A stretch of DNA of 64,000 nt from JBHJGM01 sp964405825 (GTDB lineage: Bacteria; Verrucomicrobiota; Verrucomicrobiia; Opitutales; JBHJGM01), in the NCBI GenBank assembly GCA_964405825.1, contig CAYOPI010000002.1, positions 1 through 64,000 of the forward strand, in the 5' to 3' direction. A program made the position numbers and the translations under genes. The notes below the pieces were generated by a model. The model was not told where the DNA came from, ran no database searches, and saw only the letters and a list, made by a program, of their open reading frames with translations. Positions within the stretch are counted from its first letter, which is position 1. Each line of letters begins with the position of its first letter. This document shows positions 43,664 through 52,204 of this stretch, piece by piece.

Positions 43664-44182
43664 CTAGACGGTGCCAAGGACACGGCCGCCGCCGTTGACG
43701 GGCCCGCGCTGGTTCATCTGACCCTTGCGGGAGTAGGTGCGCGTGCCGGCATCGGGCTGAATCAGCCGGACGATCTGCTCGATGGTCTGGATCGCCCGGG
43801 CGAGCAGAATCTGGTTCTGGCGGGCACGTTGCTGCGAGCGCTCCAGGGTGCGGTTGATCTCGTCGACGAGGCCCTCGACCAGAGGGCGGCTGGCGACCGG
43901 ACAAAACGGCAGCCACTCGTGCACAGAAGCGTCGTCCTCGAGGCCGGCTTCCAGGACGCATTCGCGAACCCACGCCTCGCGCTGGCTGCGCGTCTGCGCG
44001 GCCCGTTCGCCGGCTTCATCCACCGCCGAAACCTGCTCGGTCAACGCCTCGGGCCGGCGCGCCAGAATCTCGCTTTGCTGGCGGTTGAGCAGGGCAAGCA
44101 GTTCGCCGTAGCCCTCGAGTTCGCTGCGAAGCAAATCGACGAGGTGTTCGGCGCGGTCGTTCTGGGTCAGGGTTTCAATCAT
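43664..44182 (-). CDS. flgN: FlgN-type flagellar export chaperone
   Basis: FlgN escorts FlgK and FlgL to the export gate. This 172-residue, mostly helical protein has the FlgN pattern (LVDLLRSELEGYGELLALLN at the start, a central helical pair, ILLARAIQTIEQIVRLI near the end) and the right place, immediately before flgK. Sequence conservation in this family is low, so position is a main argument. The ATG overlaps the flgJ stop (ATGA). Confidence 0.85.
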   Translation of the reverse strand: MIETLTQNDRAEHLVDLLRSELEGYGELLALLNRQQSEILARRPEALTEQVSAVDEAGERAAQTRSQREAWVRECVLEAGLEDDASVHEWLPFCPVASRPLVEGLVDEINRTLERSQQRARQNQILLARAIQTIEQIVRLIQPDAGTRTYSRKGQMNQRGPVNGGGRVLGTV

Positions 44183-44526
44183 GGCAAAGGTGGCGTAGTG
44201 GATTCCGGGCCCGCGGACGGGCGAGCGAACTGTTGCTGGATAACCGAAGCGATACCGAGGCCGCCGCCCTGGCTCAGGCCCTGGGCGATGGCATCGGTGA
44301 GAAAGTATTCGTAGACGGCACCGCCGCTGCCCCCACCCATCGCACCCGTGAACAAGGGCTGGAAGGCGTTCTTGCTGATCTGACGCAGCAGGACCGCCTC
44401 GAACTGTCGGGCGGCCTCCGCCTGCTGCTGGGCGATCGAGTGGCTCCCATCCACGGCCATGGACTTGAGCTGGGCGGTGTCCAAGAGCGGCTGGACGGCG
44501 GGTAGACTGGCCGGATTGATTTCCAT
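44179..44526 (-). CDS. flgJ: Rod-binding protein, FlgJ N-terminal domain only
   Basis: The 115-residue protein contains the rod-binding domain of FlgJ: AEAARQFEAVLLRQISKNAF, then YEYFLTDAIAQGLSQGGGLG. The C-terminal muramidase domain of enterobacterial FlgJ is absent. That is common outside the Gammaproteobacteria, so another enzyme must open the peptidoglycan. It lies between flgI and flgN. Confidence 0.88.
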   Translation of the reverse strand: MEINPASLPAVQPLLDTAQLKSMAVDGSHSIAQQQAEAARQFEAVLLRQISKNAFQPLFTGAMGGGSGGAVYEYFLTDAIAQGLSQGGGLGIASVIQQQFARPSAGPESTTPPLP

Positions 44527-44545
44527 GGCGAGAAACGGTGGCGGA

Positions 44546-45685
44546 TCAGTTCAGGACGAGTTCGGCCTGCAACGCGCCAGCTTTCTTGAGCGACTGCAGG
44601 ATGGACATCATCTCGCGCGTGGAGACGCCGAGGGCGTTGAGGGCGGTCGTCAGCCGCTCGATGGTCGGGTAGCTGGGCAGGACCTGGAAGCCGCCCTGCA
44701 CCTCGGTCACGGTGACGCTGGCCGATTCGGTGACCTCGGTGGTCCCCTCGCTCAGGGGTGCAGGCTGGGAGACGTTCTCCTGGCGCGCGATGGTGATCGT
44801 GAGCGAACCGTGGCTGACGGCGACCGTCGAGATACGCACGTTGGAAGTAGCGACGATGGTGCCAGTCTTCTCGTTGATCACCACGCGGGCGGTCAGGTCG
44901 GGCTCGACGTCGATCTGACCGATGTCGGAGACGAACTGAGTTACCTGACCGGCGTACTCCAGCGGAATGTTCACGCGCACGATGGCGGAGTCGATCGGAT
45001 CGGCTGTGCCCGGGAAAGCCGTGTTGATGGCGTCGGCCACGCGCACAGCCGAGGTGAAGTCCGGGTTGAGCAACATGAACTCCAAAGCGTTGTCCTGGCC
45101 CAGACGCATGGGGACCTCGCGCTCGACGATGGCCCCGCCGGGAATCGTGCCGACGGTCGGGTGGTTCTGCTGGACGGTTGCCCCGCCAGGGCCACCCACG
45201 CCCTGCAGGAAGCCGCCGATCGCAATGGGCCCCTGGGCCACCGCGTAGACCTGTCCATCGGCGCCGACGAGCGGGGTCTGCAGGAGGGTGCCGCCTTGAA
45301 GCGTTTCGGCATCACCGAGGGCGGACACGGTCACATCGATCTGTGCACCGGGCCGGGAGAATGGAGGAATCTTCGCCGTGATCATGACAACCGCCACGTT
45401 GTCGGTCTTGATCGAGTCGGGGTCGACGGTCAGCCCGTAACGCAGCAGCATGTTGGCCACGGCCTGGTCGCGGAAATCGATCTGGCTGTCGCCCGTGCCG
45501 GCGAGGCCGGTGATCAGGCCAAGGCCCGTCAATTGGTTGGGGCGCACGCCGCTGACCTCGGTCAGGTCCTTGATGCGCGAGCCCTCAACGCGGCTCTGCA
45601 CGAAGACGAGGCCGCAGAGCAGGACCACCAGAAGGAGGACCCCGGGAAAGAAGCGGTAGAGCGTCTGGATGATTGAAGGGGGCAT
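44546..45685 (-). CDS. flgI: Flagellar P-ring protein FlgI
   Basis: FlgI forms the periplasmic P-ring bushing around the rod. The start ATG 45683-45685 gives a signal sequence (FPGVLLLVVLLCGLVFVQS). The family core follows: GLGLITGLAGTGDS, QIDVTVSALGDAETLQGGTL, and the end TTALNALGVSTREMMSILQS with LKKAGALQAELV. The 379 residues fit. The longer open frame upstream overlaps flgH and is noise. Presence with FlgH confirms an outer membrane. Confidence 0.95.
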   Translation of the reverse strand: MPPSIIQTLYRFFPGVLLLVVLLCGLVFVQSRVEGSRIKDLTEVSGVRPNQLTGLGLITGLAGTGDSQIDFRDQAVANMLLRYGLTVDPDSIKTDNVAVVMITAKIPPFSRPGAQIDVTVSALGDAETLQGGTLLQTPLVGADGQVYAVAQGPIAIGGFLQGVGGPGGATVQQNHPTVGTIPGGAIVEREVPMRLGQDNALEFMLLNPDFTSAVRVADAINTAFPGTADPIDSAIVRVNIPLEYAGQVTQFVSDIGQIDVEPDLTARVVINEKTGTIVATSNVRISTVAVSHGSLTITIARQENVSQPAPLSEGTTEVTESASVTVTEVQGGFQVLPSYPTIERLTTALNALGVSTREMMSILQSLKKAGALQAELVLN

Positions 45686-45710
45686 CGTGGAGAGCCTGCG
45701 GTACAGGGAA

Positions 45711-46349
45711 TCAGAAGGGATTGACGTGGTCGTTGAAGCGCAGCAGCCAGCCCTTCTTCTGCGCTTCGGTGAGCGCGCCGGCGTTGAGGAATTCGAGGCG
45801 GGCGTCGGCCACTCGATCGGAGTTGATCTGGTTGCTGGCGGAAATATCGGCCGGGCGCACGAGGCCGCGAAAGACCGCGTAGATTGTCTCGCCCGAGGTG
45901 GAGATGGCGCGGCTGCCTTCGACCACAAGCACGCCGTTGGGCAACTCGTCGATGACGACAACGGTGATGGTCGCCGTGAGCGTCTGGCTGTTGGACACCT
46001 CGCCGCCGCCGCTGTACTGGTTGTCGCCGTTGATGCTGGTGGCCGGCAGTTCGCCGTTGTGCGTGCCAAAGCCGCTGGCCGCCGTGGAAAAGAGCCACTG
46101 CGACACCTGGTTCTGAATCGAGGCGTCCTTGTCGGTGGTCAGGCGCAGGGTCGTGACCACGTTGCTGGTCTCGCTGACGATGACCGTCAGGATGTCGCCG
46201 CGGCCCGCCGCCTTGGGATCGGCGAACATGCTGCGCTCGCTGTTGGAGGCACTCATCCAGAGCGACTGCGCCGGCAAGGTAACCGGCGAGACCAGCGTGA
46301 GAGCCAGCAGTCGGCCTGCCTTAGAAATGTACGCGCGCTTTCTTGTCAT
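45711..46349 (-). CDS. flgH: Flagellar L-ring protein FlgH, without lipobox
   Basis: FlgH forms the outer-membrane L-ring. The family pattern is present (SLWMSASNSERSMFADPKAA, GDILTVIVSET, LPNGVLVVEGSRAI, YAVFRGLVRPADIS, SDRVADARLEF). The 212-residue protein has a signal peptide (LLALTLVSPVTLPAQS) but no cysteine there, whereas most FlgH proteins are lipoproteins. Its start lies inside flgA (29-base overlap). Confidence 0.92.
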   Translation of the reverse strand: MTRKRAYISKAGRLLALTLVSPVTLPAQSLWMSASNSERSMFADPKAAGRGDILTVIVSETSNVVTTLRLTTDKDASIQNQVSQWLFSTAASGFGTHNGELPATSINGDNQYSGGGEVSNSQTLTATITVVVIDELPNGVLVVEGSRAISTSGETIYAVFRGLVRPADISASNQINSDRVADARLEFLNAGALTEAQKKGWLLRFNDHVNPF

Positions 46350-47124
46350 CGATGACCTCAGCTTGGATGTCTTTTTTGGTTTGCAGATTGCGGATGCGGA
46401 TGAACTCGCCGCGGCCTCCGTCTTCCAGGGCCACCGCCTTCATCGAAATGTGCAGCAGGCCGTCGTCACAGACCGCCTCGATAACTTCGCCTTCACGCAC
46501 AAGCGGGATCGTCTTGACGTCGCGCCAGAGCAGGGGACGTCCGGCAGTCACGGTTCGGACCATCTCGAAGTCGCGCATGTCGGCGTCGGCTGCGACCACC
46601 GGGTTGTGCATCTCCAGCAGGTCGATCTCACGGATCATCAACTCGTCCTCCACCACGACGGTGCCGGTGTTGAGGCTGCGCTGGGCAAAGAAGACCTCGC
46701 GCCAGAGCTGTGCGCGCACCGGCAGGCGAAACGTCCCGGCAGGCTGACCGTCGACCTGGAGCTTGAATCCGAGCAGGAAGCTGCTGGTCAGCCCGGCACC
46801 GGGGTACTCGGTGATCTCCACGTGCCAGTCTTCAGTGCGCGGCTGCAGCGGACGCCACGCCTTCAAAAAGCCCAACTTGAGTTTACCGGGCTCGTTGAAG
46901 CGCGCCTGCAGCAGCAACGCCAGCCGTTCGGTGATCGCGCGGGCGTCGATGAGCGGCGGCAGCTCAGGACGCTCGGGCTCAGTCGAAGCCACCCGGGGTG
47001 CTTTCGTCACGAGCGGCTCAGGCTTGTCGATGGGCTCAAGCAGTGAGTTCAGATCGGCTTGCACCGAGGGGCACAAGCCGCAGGCGAGGGCCAGCAAAAG
47101 CCAGTTGAGGAAACGGAAGTTCAT
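46321..47124 (-). CDS. flgA: Flagella basal-body P-ring formation protein FlgA
   Basis: FlgA is the periplasmic chaperone for FlgI assembly. A signal peptide (LNWLLLALACGLCPSVQA) precedes about 130 poorly conserved residues. The C-terminal SAF-like half is typical: TGTVVVEDELMIREIDLL, AGRPLLWRDVKTIPLVREGE and GRGEFIRIRNLQTKKDIQAE. At 267 residues it is somewhat long, with extra material before the SAF domain. Confidence 0.9.
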   Translation of the reverse strand: MNFRFLNWLLLALACGLCPSVQADLNSLLEPIDKPEPLVTKAPRVASTEPERPELPPLIDARAITERLALLLQARFNEPGKLKLGFLKAWRPLQPRTEDWHVEITEYPGAGLTSSFLLGFKLQVDGQPAGTFRLPVRAQLWREVFFAQRSLNTGTVVVEDELMIREIDLLEMHNPVVAADADMRDFEMVRTVTAGRPLLWRDVKTIPLVREGEVIEAVCDDGLLHISMKAVALEDGGRGEFIRIRNLQTKKDIQAEVIDDKKARVHF

Positions 47125-47142
47125 GAAAAGTCTGGTGAGGGA

Positions 47143-47922
47143 TCAGCGCTTGAGCTGGGTAACGCGCGAGAGCATGTCGTCGCTGGTCTGGATGGCCTTG
47201 GAGTTGATCTCGTAGGCCCGCTGGGCCACGATCATGTCCACCATCTCCTGGACGACGTTGACGTTGGACATCTCCAGAAAGCCCTGGCGCAGGTGGCCAA
47301 AGCCGTTGTCGCCCGGAGTGCCGGACTCGGGCGTACCGCTGGCGGGAGTCTCCTGGTAAAGGTTGCCGCCCATCGAGCGCAGCCCGCCCGGATTGGCGAA
47401 GCGGACCAGGCCAATGTTGAAGGTCTGCTGGCCTCCGGGACTGCGCACGGTCACCTGCCCACCCGGCGCGATGGCAAAGTCGAGGTAGTCCGACGGAAGG
47501 TTTGACAGGCCGGAAATTGGGTAGCCGTCGTTGTTGACCATGCGGCCATTGGCATCGACTTTCCAGGCGCCGTCGCGGGTGTAGGCCGTGGAGCCATCAG
47601 GCAGGTCGATCTCAAAGAAGCCCACCCCTTCGATGGCCAGGTCGGACTCCTTGGCGGTCTGCGTCAGCTGGCCCTGGGTGAACACCTTCGTTGTGGAGAC
47701 AACCTCCACGCCGTTGCCCACAGCCACTCCGGACGGGCGCACGTTGCCGTTGCCCACCTCGGTGCCCGGCTGGCGCAGCTGCTGATAGAGCAGGTCCTGG
47801 AACTCCAGCTTGCTCTTCTTGAAGCCCGTCGTGTTGACGTTGGCGATGTTGTTGGAGATCGCGTTGAGGTTGAGCTGCTGGGCCTCCATCCCGGTGGCCG
47901 AGGAGTATAGGGAGAGATTCAT
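47143..47922 (-). CDS. flgG: Flagellar distal rod protein FlgG
   Basis: FlgG builds the distal rod. This 259-residue protein carries the rod signature at the N-terminus (LYSSATGMEAQQLNLNAISN, NIANVNTTGFKKSKLEFQDL) and the family end (NVVQEMVDMIVAQRAYEINS with SDDMLSRVTQLKR). Length and motifs separate it from flgF and flgE. It follows flgF by 56 bases. Confidence 0.95.
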   Translation of the reverse strand: MNLSLYSSATGMEAQQLNLNAISNNIANVNTTGFKKSKLEFQDLLYQQLRQPGTEVGNGNVRPSGVAVGNGVEVVSTTKVFTQGQLTQTAKESDLAIEGVGFFEIDLPDGSTAYTRDGAWKVDANGRMVNNDGYPISGLSNLPSDYLDFAIAPGGQVTVRSPGGQQTFNIGLVRFANPGGLRSMGGNLYQETPASGTPESGTPGDNGFGHLRQGFLEMSNVNVVQEMVDMIVAQRAYEINSKAIQTSDDMLSRVTQLKR

Positions 47923-47978
47923 GGAAGAGTTGCTTGAGCTTTGACGGGACTGTCCGGTGAGGGTGTGTCTTCAGAAAA

Positions 47979-48728
47979 TCAGGACACACCGAGAGCGGAG
48001 ACGGAGTCCTGATAGCGATCATCGTAGGACTGAATGACTTTCTGGCTGGCCTCGTAGCTTCGCGAAATCTGGATCATCTTGATCATCTCCTCGACGGGAG
48101 AGACGTTGCTTCCCTCGTGCGCGCCGGGCACAATGCTCGGTTCCAGCAGGGGGGAGGCAACGGCATCGGAGCCTGCCGGGAGCGCGAAGCCGGTCCCGCG
48201 CGCCAGCAGCGCCTCCAGGCGATCGATGGTGGACACCTTCAGGCTGCCGATCTGCGTGTCGCCCTGAAAGACGTTGCCCTTGTCGTCGAAGTGCAGGTCG
48301 CCGTTACCGGGGACAGCCTGAATCGGGCCGCCCTGCCCCAGCACGGTGAGGCCGCTCTTGGTGACAAGCCGGCCCTCGTTGTTGACCAGAAACTGACCAT
48401 CGCGCGTGTAAAGCGTGTCGCCGTTGACATCCTCAACCTCGAAAAAGCCCGGCCCCTGCACGGCGGCGTGCGTGCGCTGGCCCGAGTGGATGATCGGCCC
48501 CTGCGTGTGAATGATCTGGGTGTGGCCCTCCGGAGTCAGTCCACCCATCATCTGCTCGAAGTTACGGCCCGTCACTGAAGGCACTGCGCCGAGTTCGATG
48601 GCGTTGAAGGCCATGCCGGCCTTCTTGAAACCCGCCGCCGACGCGAACGCCAGGTTGTGCGCGGTGGCGTTCTGCCACTGCTCCAGGCTGTCCAGCGATG
48701 CCGCCCCTTGATACAGGCCCACGTTCAT
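47979..48728 (-). CDS. flgF: Flagellar proximal rod protein FlgF
   Basis: This 249-residue rod protein is shorter and more diverged than FlgG: MNVGLYQGAASLDSLEQWQN, then ATAHNLAFASAAGFKKAG where the family has NIAN, and the end SPVEEMIKMIQISRSYEASQ. The ATG at 48726-48728 aligns with the rod family start; the ten upstream codons do not. It opens the downstream flagellar block, behind a terminator and a possible sigma-54 promoter. Confidence 0.9.
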   Translation of the reverse strand: MNVGLYQGAASLDSLEQWQNATAHNLAFASAAGFKKAGMAFNAIELGAVPSVTGRNFEQMMGGLTPEGHTQIIHTQGPIIHSGQRTHAAVQGPGFFEVEDVNGDTLYTRDGQFLVNNEGRLVTKSGLTVLGQGGPIQAVPGNGDLHFDDKGNVFQGDTQIGSLKVSTIDRLEALLARGTGFALPAGSDAVASPLLEPSIVPGAHEGSNVSPVEEMIKMIQISRSYEASQKVIQSYDDRYQDSVSALGVS

Positions 48729-48739
48729 GCCCCCATCAA

Positions 48740-48755
48740 AGCAGTGCGGATGCCA
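48740..48755 (-). promoter_or_regulatory. Sigma-54-like motif before flgF
   Basis: Minus-strand TGGCAT-CCGCA-CTGCT has the GG-N10-GC spacing of -24/-12 promoters (consensus TGGCAC-N5-TTGCT). The predicted transcript would start at about 48729, right at the flgF start codon. This makes the site doubtful unless the mRNA is leaderless. A similar motif precedes flhB. Confidence 0.3.
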
Positions 48756-48907
48756 CAATCTTTAAGTCATTGTTATCCAGTGCTTTAAATTGCCAATAGC
48801 AACACCCTCGGAAGGGATTGCCGCCAAGGGTGCCCGCCGAATGTAAAGAGCGTAAAGGCGGCGCGCGTTCTGCGCATCGGTAAAAGACCCTAGCCTGTGA
48901 CTCAAAA

Positions 48908-48925
48908 CACCGGAGCCCTCCGGTG
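48908..48925 (-). terminator. Rho-independent terminator between the two flagellar blocks
   Basis: On the minus strand CACCGGA pairs with TCCGGTG around a four-base loop and is followed by TTTTGAG. It lies five bases after the stop of the small gene behind motB, and so marks the end of the fliK-to-motB unit. Confidence 0.85.
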
Positions 48926-48929
48926 CCGG

Positions 48930-49205
48930 TCAGGAGCCTTCGCAGTCCAGCTCGAGATCGAGTTGCCGGGTGCCCTGAGCGTAGGTGACGCGGATGCGCC
49001 GCACGCGATCGCCCTCACTGATGACCTCCACCACCGGCGCTTCCGGATCGTCGGGATCGGCGTGGATGACCTCGGGTTCGGCCGGCGTCTCCACCCGGGA
49101 GCGCGGCTGATTGAGGTGCTGGCCCATTGAAGCGAAGACACCCGGCCCTTCGGCGGAACGAAAGGGACCCTTGGTCTTTGAGCAGGCTTTGGCGAGGTCT
49201 TCCAT
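48930..49205 (-). CDS. Small hypothetical protein behind motB
   Basis: This 91-residue soluble protein has no signal peptide. The first half is polar, and the second is acidic with a beta-strand pattern (VVEVISEGDRVRRIRVTYAQ, then GTRQLDLELDCEG). It lies 11 bases after motB and just before the terminator, so it is co-transcribed with the motor genes. I recognise no family. Confidence 0.6.
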   Translation of the reverse strand: MEDLAKACSKTKGPFRSAEGPGVFASMGQHLNQPRSRVETPAEPEVIHADPDDPEAPVVEVISEGDRVRRIRVTYAQGTRQLDLELDCEGS

Positions 49206-49216
49206 GGCGTGTCTTG

Positions 49217-49969
49217 CTAATAGCTCACCTTGTCGGCTTCCATGACCTCAAGGCTCAGCTCGATGCGCTGGTTGGAGGGGTCATCGGGCGGGACACCCGG
49301 CAGCGCGTGGCGGTCACCATAGCCGCTGATCTGAGAGACCTTTTCCGGGTCCAGGGCAAAGTGTTCAAGCAGACGCCGGGTGGCGTTGGCGCGGTCGGTG
49401 GTGAGTTCCCAAACGCCATACTCCTCCGAGATCTTGGGGTAGCCCGCCGGTGTGTAGGCGTCGATGCGCACCCGCAGCTCGTAGCGGTCCATCAGCCAGG
49501 AGAGGTTCTGCACGGCAAAGCGGCCCCAGTGGGTGAACTCGGCAGTGTGCTTGCGAAAGAGCGGCTTACCCGGGCGGTCGTACAGGGTAATGCGCAGGCC
49601 TTCCTGGGTGACGTCGATCTGGACGGGCTTCTCGGACTCGTCCTGGTTGACGTTCATGAGCTTGTAGAACTCGTCGGCGATCTGCTCCAGGGTGGCCAGG
49701 TTGATGCGGCTGCGCCCGCCGGGGTCGGTCTCGGAGATGCTGGCCTGCGCCGGGCTGCCGTTGGTGAAGTCCAGCAGACCTTCGCCGCTGGTCTGGGGGA
49801 CCTCAAAGGGGTTCTGGAAGTAGCGCGAGGTGGCCATGACGATCTCCTCATCCTGAGAGCAGATCCACAGCACCATAAACAGCGCCATCATGGCCGTCAC
49901 GAAGTCGGCGTAGGCGACCTTCCAGGCTCCGCCGTGGTGCTCACCGTGTTTCTTCTTCTTGCGCGCCAT
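49217..49969 (-). CDS. motB: Flagellar motor protein MotB
   Basis: MotB anchors the stator to peptidoglycan and carries the proton-accepting aspartate. The single membrane helix AYADFVTAMMALFMVLW has this residue at Asp22. The C-terminal OmpA-like peptidoglycan-binding domain is visible (ELRVRIDAYTPAGYP, ELTTDRANATRRLL, ISGYGDRHALPG, NQRIELSL). At 250 residues it is normal. It lies 14 bases after motA. Confidence 0.95.
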   Translation of the reverse strand: MARKKKKHGEHHGGAWKVAYADFVTAMMALFMVLWICSQDEEIVMATSRYFQNPFEVPQTSGEGLLDFTNGSPAQASISETDPGGRSRINLATLEQIADEFYKLMNVNQDESEKPVQIDVTQEGLRITLYDRPGKPLFRKHTAEFTHWGRFAVQNLSWLMDRYELRVRIDAYTPAGYPKISEEYGVWELTTDRANATRRLLEHFALDPEKVSQISGYGDRHALPGVPPDDPSNQRIELSLEVMEADKVSY

Positions 49970-49983
49970 CGCCGTGGAAAGGG

Positions 49984-50847
49984 TTACTTCGCGCCCCCAA
50001 GGGACTTGAGGATCTGCTCCAGTTCATCGGCTTCGGGCTGCATCTCGGCATCGAGGGTGCGGCGGGCGATCTCGATCGCCATCAGTGGGGCCAGGCCCTT
50101 GGCAAAACCCGAGACCGACTTGGACATGACACCGAAGTACTGGAAATGGGAGCGGTGGTTGAAGGTGATGCGCTTGCACAACGGGTTGATGAAACCATAC
50201 GCGCCAAAAACTCCGAGGAACGTTCCGGTGAGGGCCGCGGCCACCTTGTAGCCGACCATCTCCGGGCCTTCGGCGATGGCGCCCATCGTGTTGATGATAC
50301 CCAGAACGGCCGCGACAATACCGATGCCCGGCAGGGAGTCGCCTACGAGATTGAGCACGCCGACAGGGCCGTGCGCCTGCTCTTCCTTGGCGTCGATTTC
50401 GGAGTCGAGAATGTCCTCAAGCTGGTCGGGCTTGATCTTGCCGTCGATGATCGGGCGTAGGGCATTGCAGAGAAACTGGATGCGCTCGGGCTCGTGGCTG
50501 ATGCTGGGGTAGCGCTGGAAAATGCTGCTGTTGTTGGGGTCGGAGACGTGCTCGTCGAGAGCGATCAGGCCATTGCGCCGACCGATCATGAAGATCTCGT
50601 AGAGCATCTTGAGCAGGTCCATGAAGTCCTCCTTGCCCGCGCCGTGGCCGGAGAAGCTGCCCTTGATGTCGCCCACGAGCGCCTTCACCACGCTGGGCGG
50701 GCTGGCGATCATCAGAACGCCGGCCGAGATGCCCCCGATCACCACAAACTCCGAGATGTGCAACAACACCACGGGGTTGCCCCCGGCGATCATGAAACCG
50801 CCGATGGTAGACAGGAGAACGACCAGAAATCCGGCAATCAGGAGCAT
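49984..50847 (-). CDS. motA: Flagellar motor protein MotA
   Basis: MotA forms the stator channel with MotB. This 287-residue protein is of the long MotA type, with four membrane segments and the conserved VGDSLPGIGIVAAVLGIINT helix-3 region carrying the proline implicated in torque transfer. A cytoplasmic loop rich in charged residues precedes it. The ion is not decided by sequence alone; Tyr/Asp context in MotB fits protons. Confidence 0.95.
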   Translation of the reverse strand: MLLIAGFLVVLLSTIGGFMIAGGNPVVLLHISEFVVIGGISAGVLMIASPPSVVKALVGDIKGSFSGHGAGKEDFMDLLKMLYEIFMIGRRNGLIALDEHVSDPNNSSIFQRYPSISHEPERIQFLCNALRPIIDGKIKPDQLEDILDSEIDAKEEQAHGPVGVLNLVGDSLPGIGIVAAVLGIINTMGAIAEGPEMVGYKVAAALTGTFLGVFGAYGFINPLCKRITFNHRSHFQYFGVMSKSVSGFAKGLAPLMAIEIARRTLDAEMQPEADELEQILKSLGGAK

Positions 50848-50901
50848 GGCAAAGGTGGGCGGAGAGCGTGGTCCGCCGTGATGTAAGTCGCCCGCGAAGG
50901 C

Positions 50902-51720
50902 CTACTTGTTAATCATCCGCTTCAAATAGCCCCGCAGCCCGACGATCGCCTGTGAGTGAATCTGGCAGATGCGCGATTCGGTCAGGTTGAAAACAGCGGC
51001 GATTTCGGCCAGGCGCATGCCCTGCAGGTAGTACATCGTCAGCACGCGGCGGGGCGTGTCGGGAAGCTCCTTGAGGCGCTCGCGCAGCAGCTCCAGCATC
51101 TCGTTGTCCTCGGCCACGTCGCGCCCGTTCATCTGGGTGGCGTCGGAAATGGCGTCGTGCAGCGAGGGCGACTCGGGATCGTCGGAAGCCGGCGCGGAGT
51201 CCAGCGGGACCATGTAAATCGACCGGCGCTGCTCGCGCATGCGCTCGTGCTGCTCCTTGGTCAGGCCCAGCTCCTTGCAGATCTCCTCGTCGCTGGCCTC
51301 GCGGTTGAGGCGCTGTTCGAGTTCCTCGACGGCCTTGCGATACTTCTTGGCGTTGATGCGGTCGATCCGCGGCATCCAGTCGATGCGGCGCAGCTCATCC
51401 AGCAAGGCACCTCGCACGCGCAGCGAAGCGTAGTTGCCGAAGGAGTGCCCCTTCTTCGGATCGAAGTTGCGCGAGGCAGTGATCAGCCCGCTGACGCCGA
51501 CCGAGTAGATGTCCTCCGGGTCGATGTGCGAGGGGAAGTAGATGCGCATGCGCGACACGATCGACTTGACCAGCGGCAGGTAGCTTTCGACGAGATCCCA
51601 GCGGGGCTCGCGCTTTTCCTTGGCCTGCTTGTCGTAGGCCTTCGCGGCCTGGCGGCTGCGCCCCGTATCCGGGGACGGCGGCTGCGCCGGGGGCGCCTTT
51701 TTTTCGGTAGTCGTAGCCAT
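50902..51720 (-). CDS. fliA: Flagellar sigma factor sigma-28, FliA
   Basis: FliA directs late flagellar and chemotaxis transcription. Of 272 residues, region 2 reads SYLPLVKSIVSRMRIYFPSH, DPEDIYSVGVSGLITASRNF and YASLRVRGALLDELR, the FliA/WhiG-type sequence. Region 3 carries EASDEEICKELGLT, and the region 4 helix-turn-helix reads RLAEIAAVFNLTESRICQIH. A 35-residue Pro/Lys-rich start precedes region 2. No anti-sigma factor FlgM was found in the window. Confidence 0.95.
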   Translation of the reverse strand: MATTTEKKAPPAQPPSPDTGRSRQAAKAYDKQAKEKREPRWDLVESYLPLVKSIVSRMRIYFPSHIDPEDIYSVGVSGLITASRNFDPKKGHSFGNYASLRVRGALLDELRRIDWMPRIDRINAKKYRKAVEELEQRLNREASDEEICKELGLTKEQHERMREQRRSIYMVPLDSAPASDDPESPSLHDAISDATQMNGRDVAEDNEMLELLRERLKELPDTPRRVLTMYYLQGMRLAEIAAVFNLTESRICQIHSQAIVGLRGYLKRMINK

Positions 51721-51769
51721 TGTATACCTTCGTTGGGAGTATCAGGAACCAGTAGTTGAAAGGATGGGT

Positions 51770-52186
51770 TCAGGCCTCGGCGGTAGCGGGCTGAGGCTCG
51801 TTGGAAGTGGATTTCTCGCCCGGGCCGGCTTCCGCGTTTTCGTTCGAGCCCTCTCCGGGGCGGAGCCGGCTGGCCACCTGTCCGAGAGCTTCGGCGGCGG
51901 CACGTTCGGCCGCGGCGGCTTCTTCCTCAGCGGCCCGTTCGGCTTCCTCGCGAGCCTGGCGCATGCGCTCACGGTACTTGCGCTCAAGCACGGCCTGCAT
52001 GTTGTGCAGCACGACAATCATCGCGCCCTTGCACATGAAAAACCCGATGAGGCAGCCGATGGAGCCGTTGCGCAGCGCCGCGATGGCTTCGCCGCCACCA
52101 ACCATGGTGCCGAAGAAGCTGACCATGAATCCGGCGAATCCGCCCATGGCCAAAAGGAACTTGCCTTCGCGTACGACGATTTTCAT
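51770..52186 (-). CDS. Unknown membrane protein between flhF and fliA
   Basis: This 138-residue protein has two hydrophobic segments (LAMGGFAGFMVSFFGTMVGG and GSIGCLIGFFMCKGAMIVVL). A long charged helix follows (KYRERMRQAREEAERAAEEE, then Ala/Glu repeats) and a disordered, Glu/Pro-rich end. In most polar flagellates this position, after flhF and before fliA, holds flhG (a MinD-like ATPase); this gene has no P-loop and is unrelated. It could anchor or stabilise FlhF or the basal body. That is inferred from position only. Confidence 0.65.
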   Translation of the reverse strand: MKIVVREGKFLLAMGGFAGFMVSFFGTMVGGGEAIAALRNGSIGCLIGFFMCKGAMIVVLHNMQAVLERKYRERMRQAREEAERAAEEEAAAAERAAAEALGQVASRLRPGEGSNENAEAGPGEKSTSNEPQPATAEA

Positions 52187-52204
52187 GGCGCTGGCTCGGT
52201 TCGA

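Noticed and set aside
50858..50877. Short hairpin GGCGGA/TCCGCC in the fliA-motA gap
   Set aside because: Six-base stem with no T-run and a spacing of 54 bases between genes. Stems of this size are expected by chance in GC-rich DNA.
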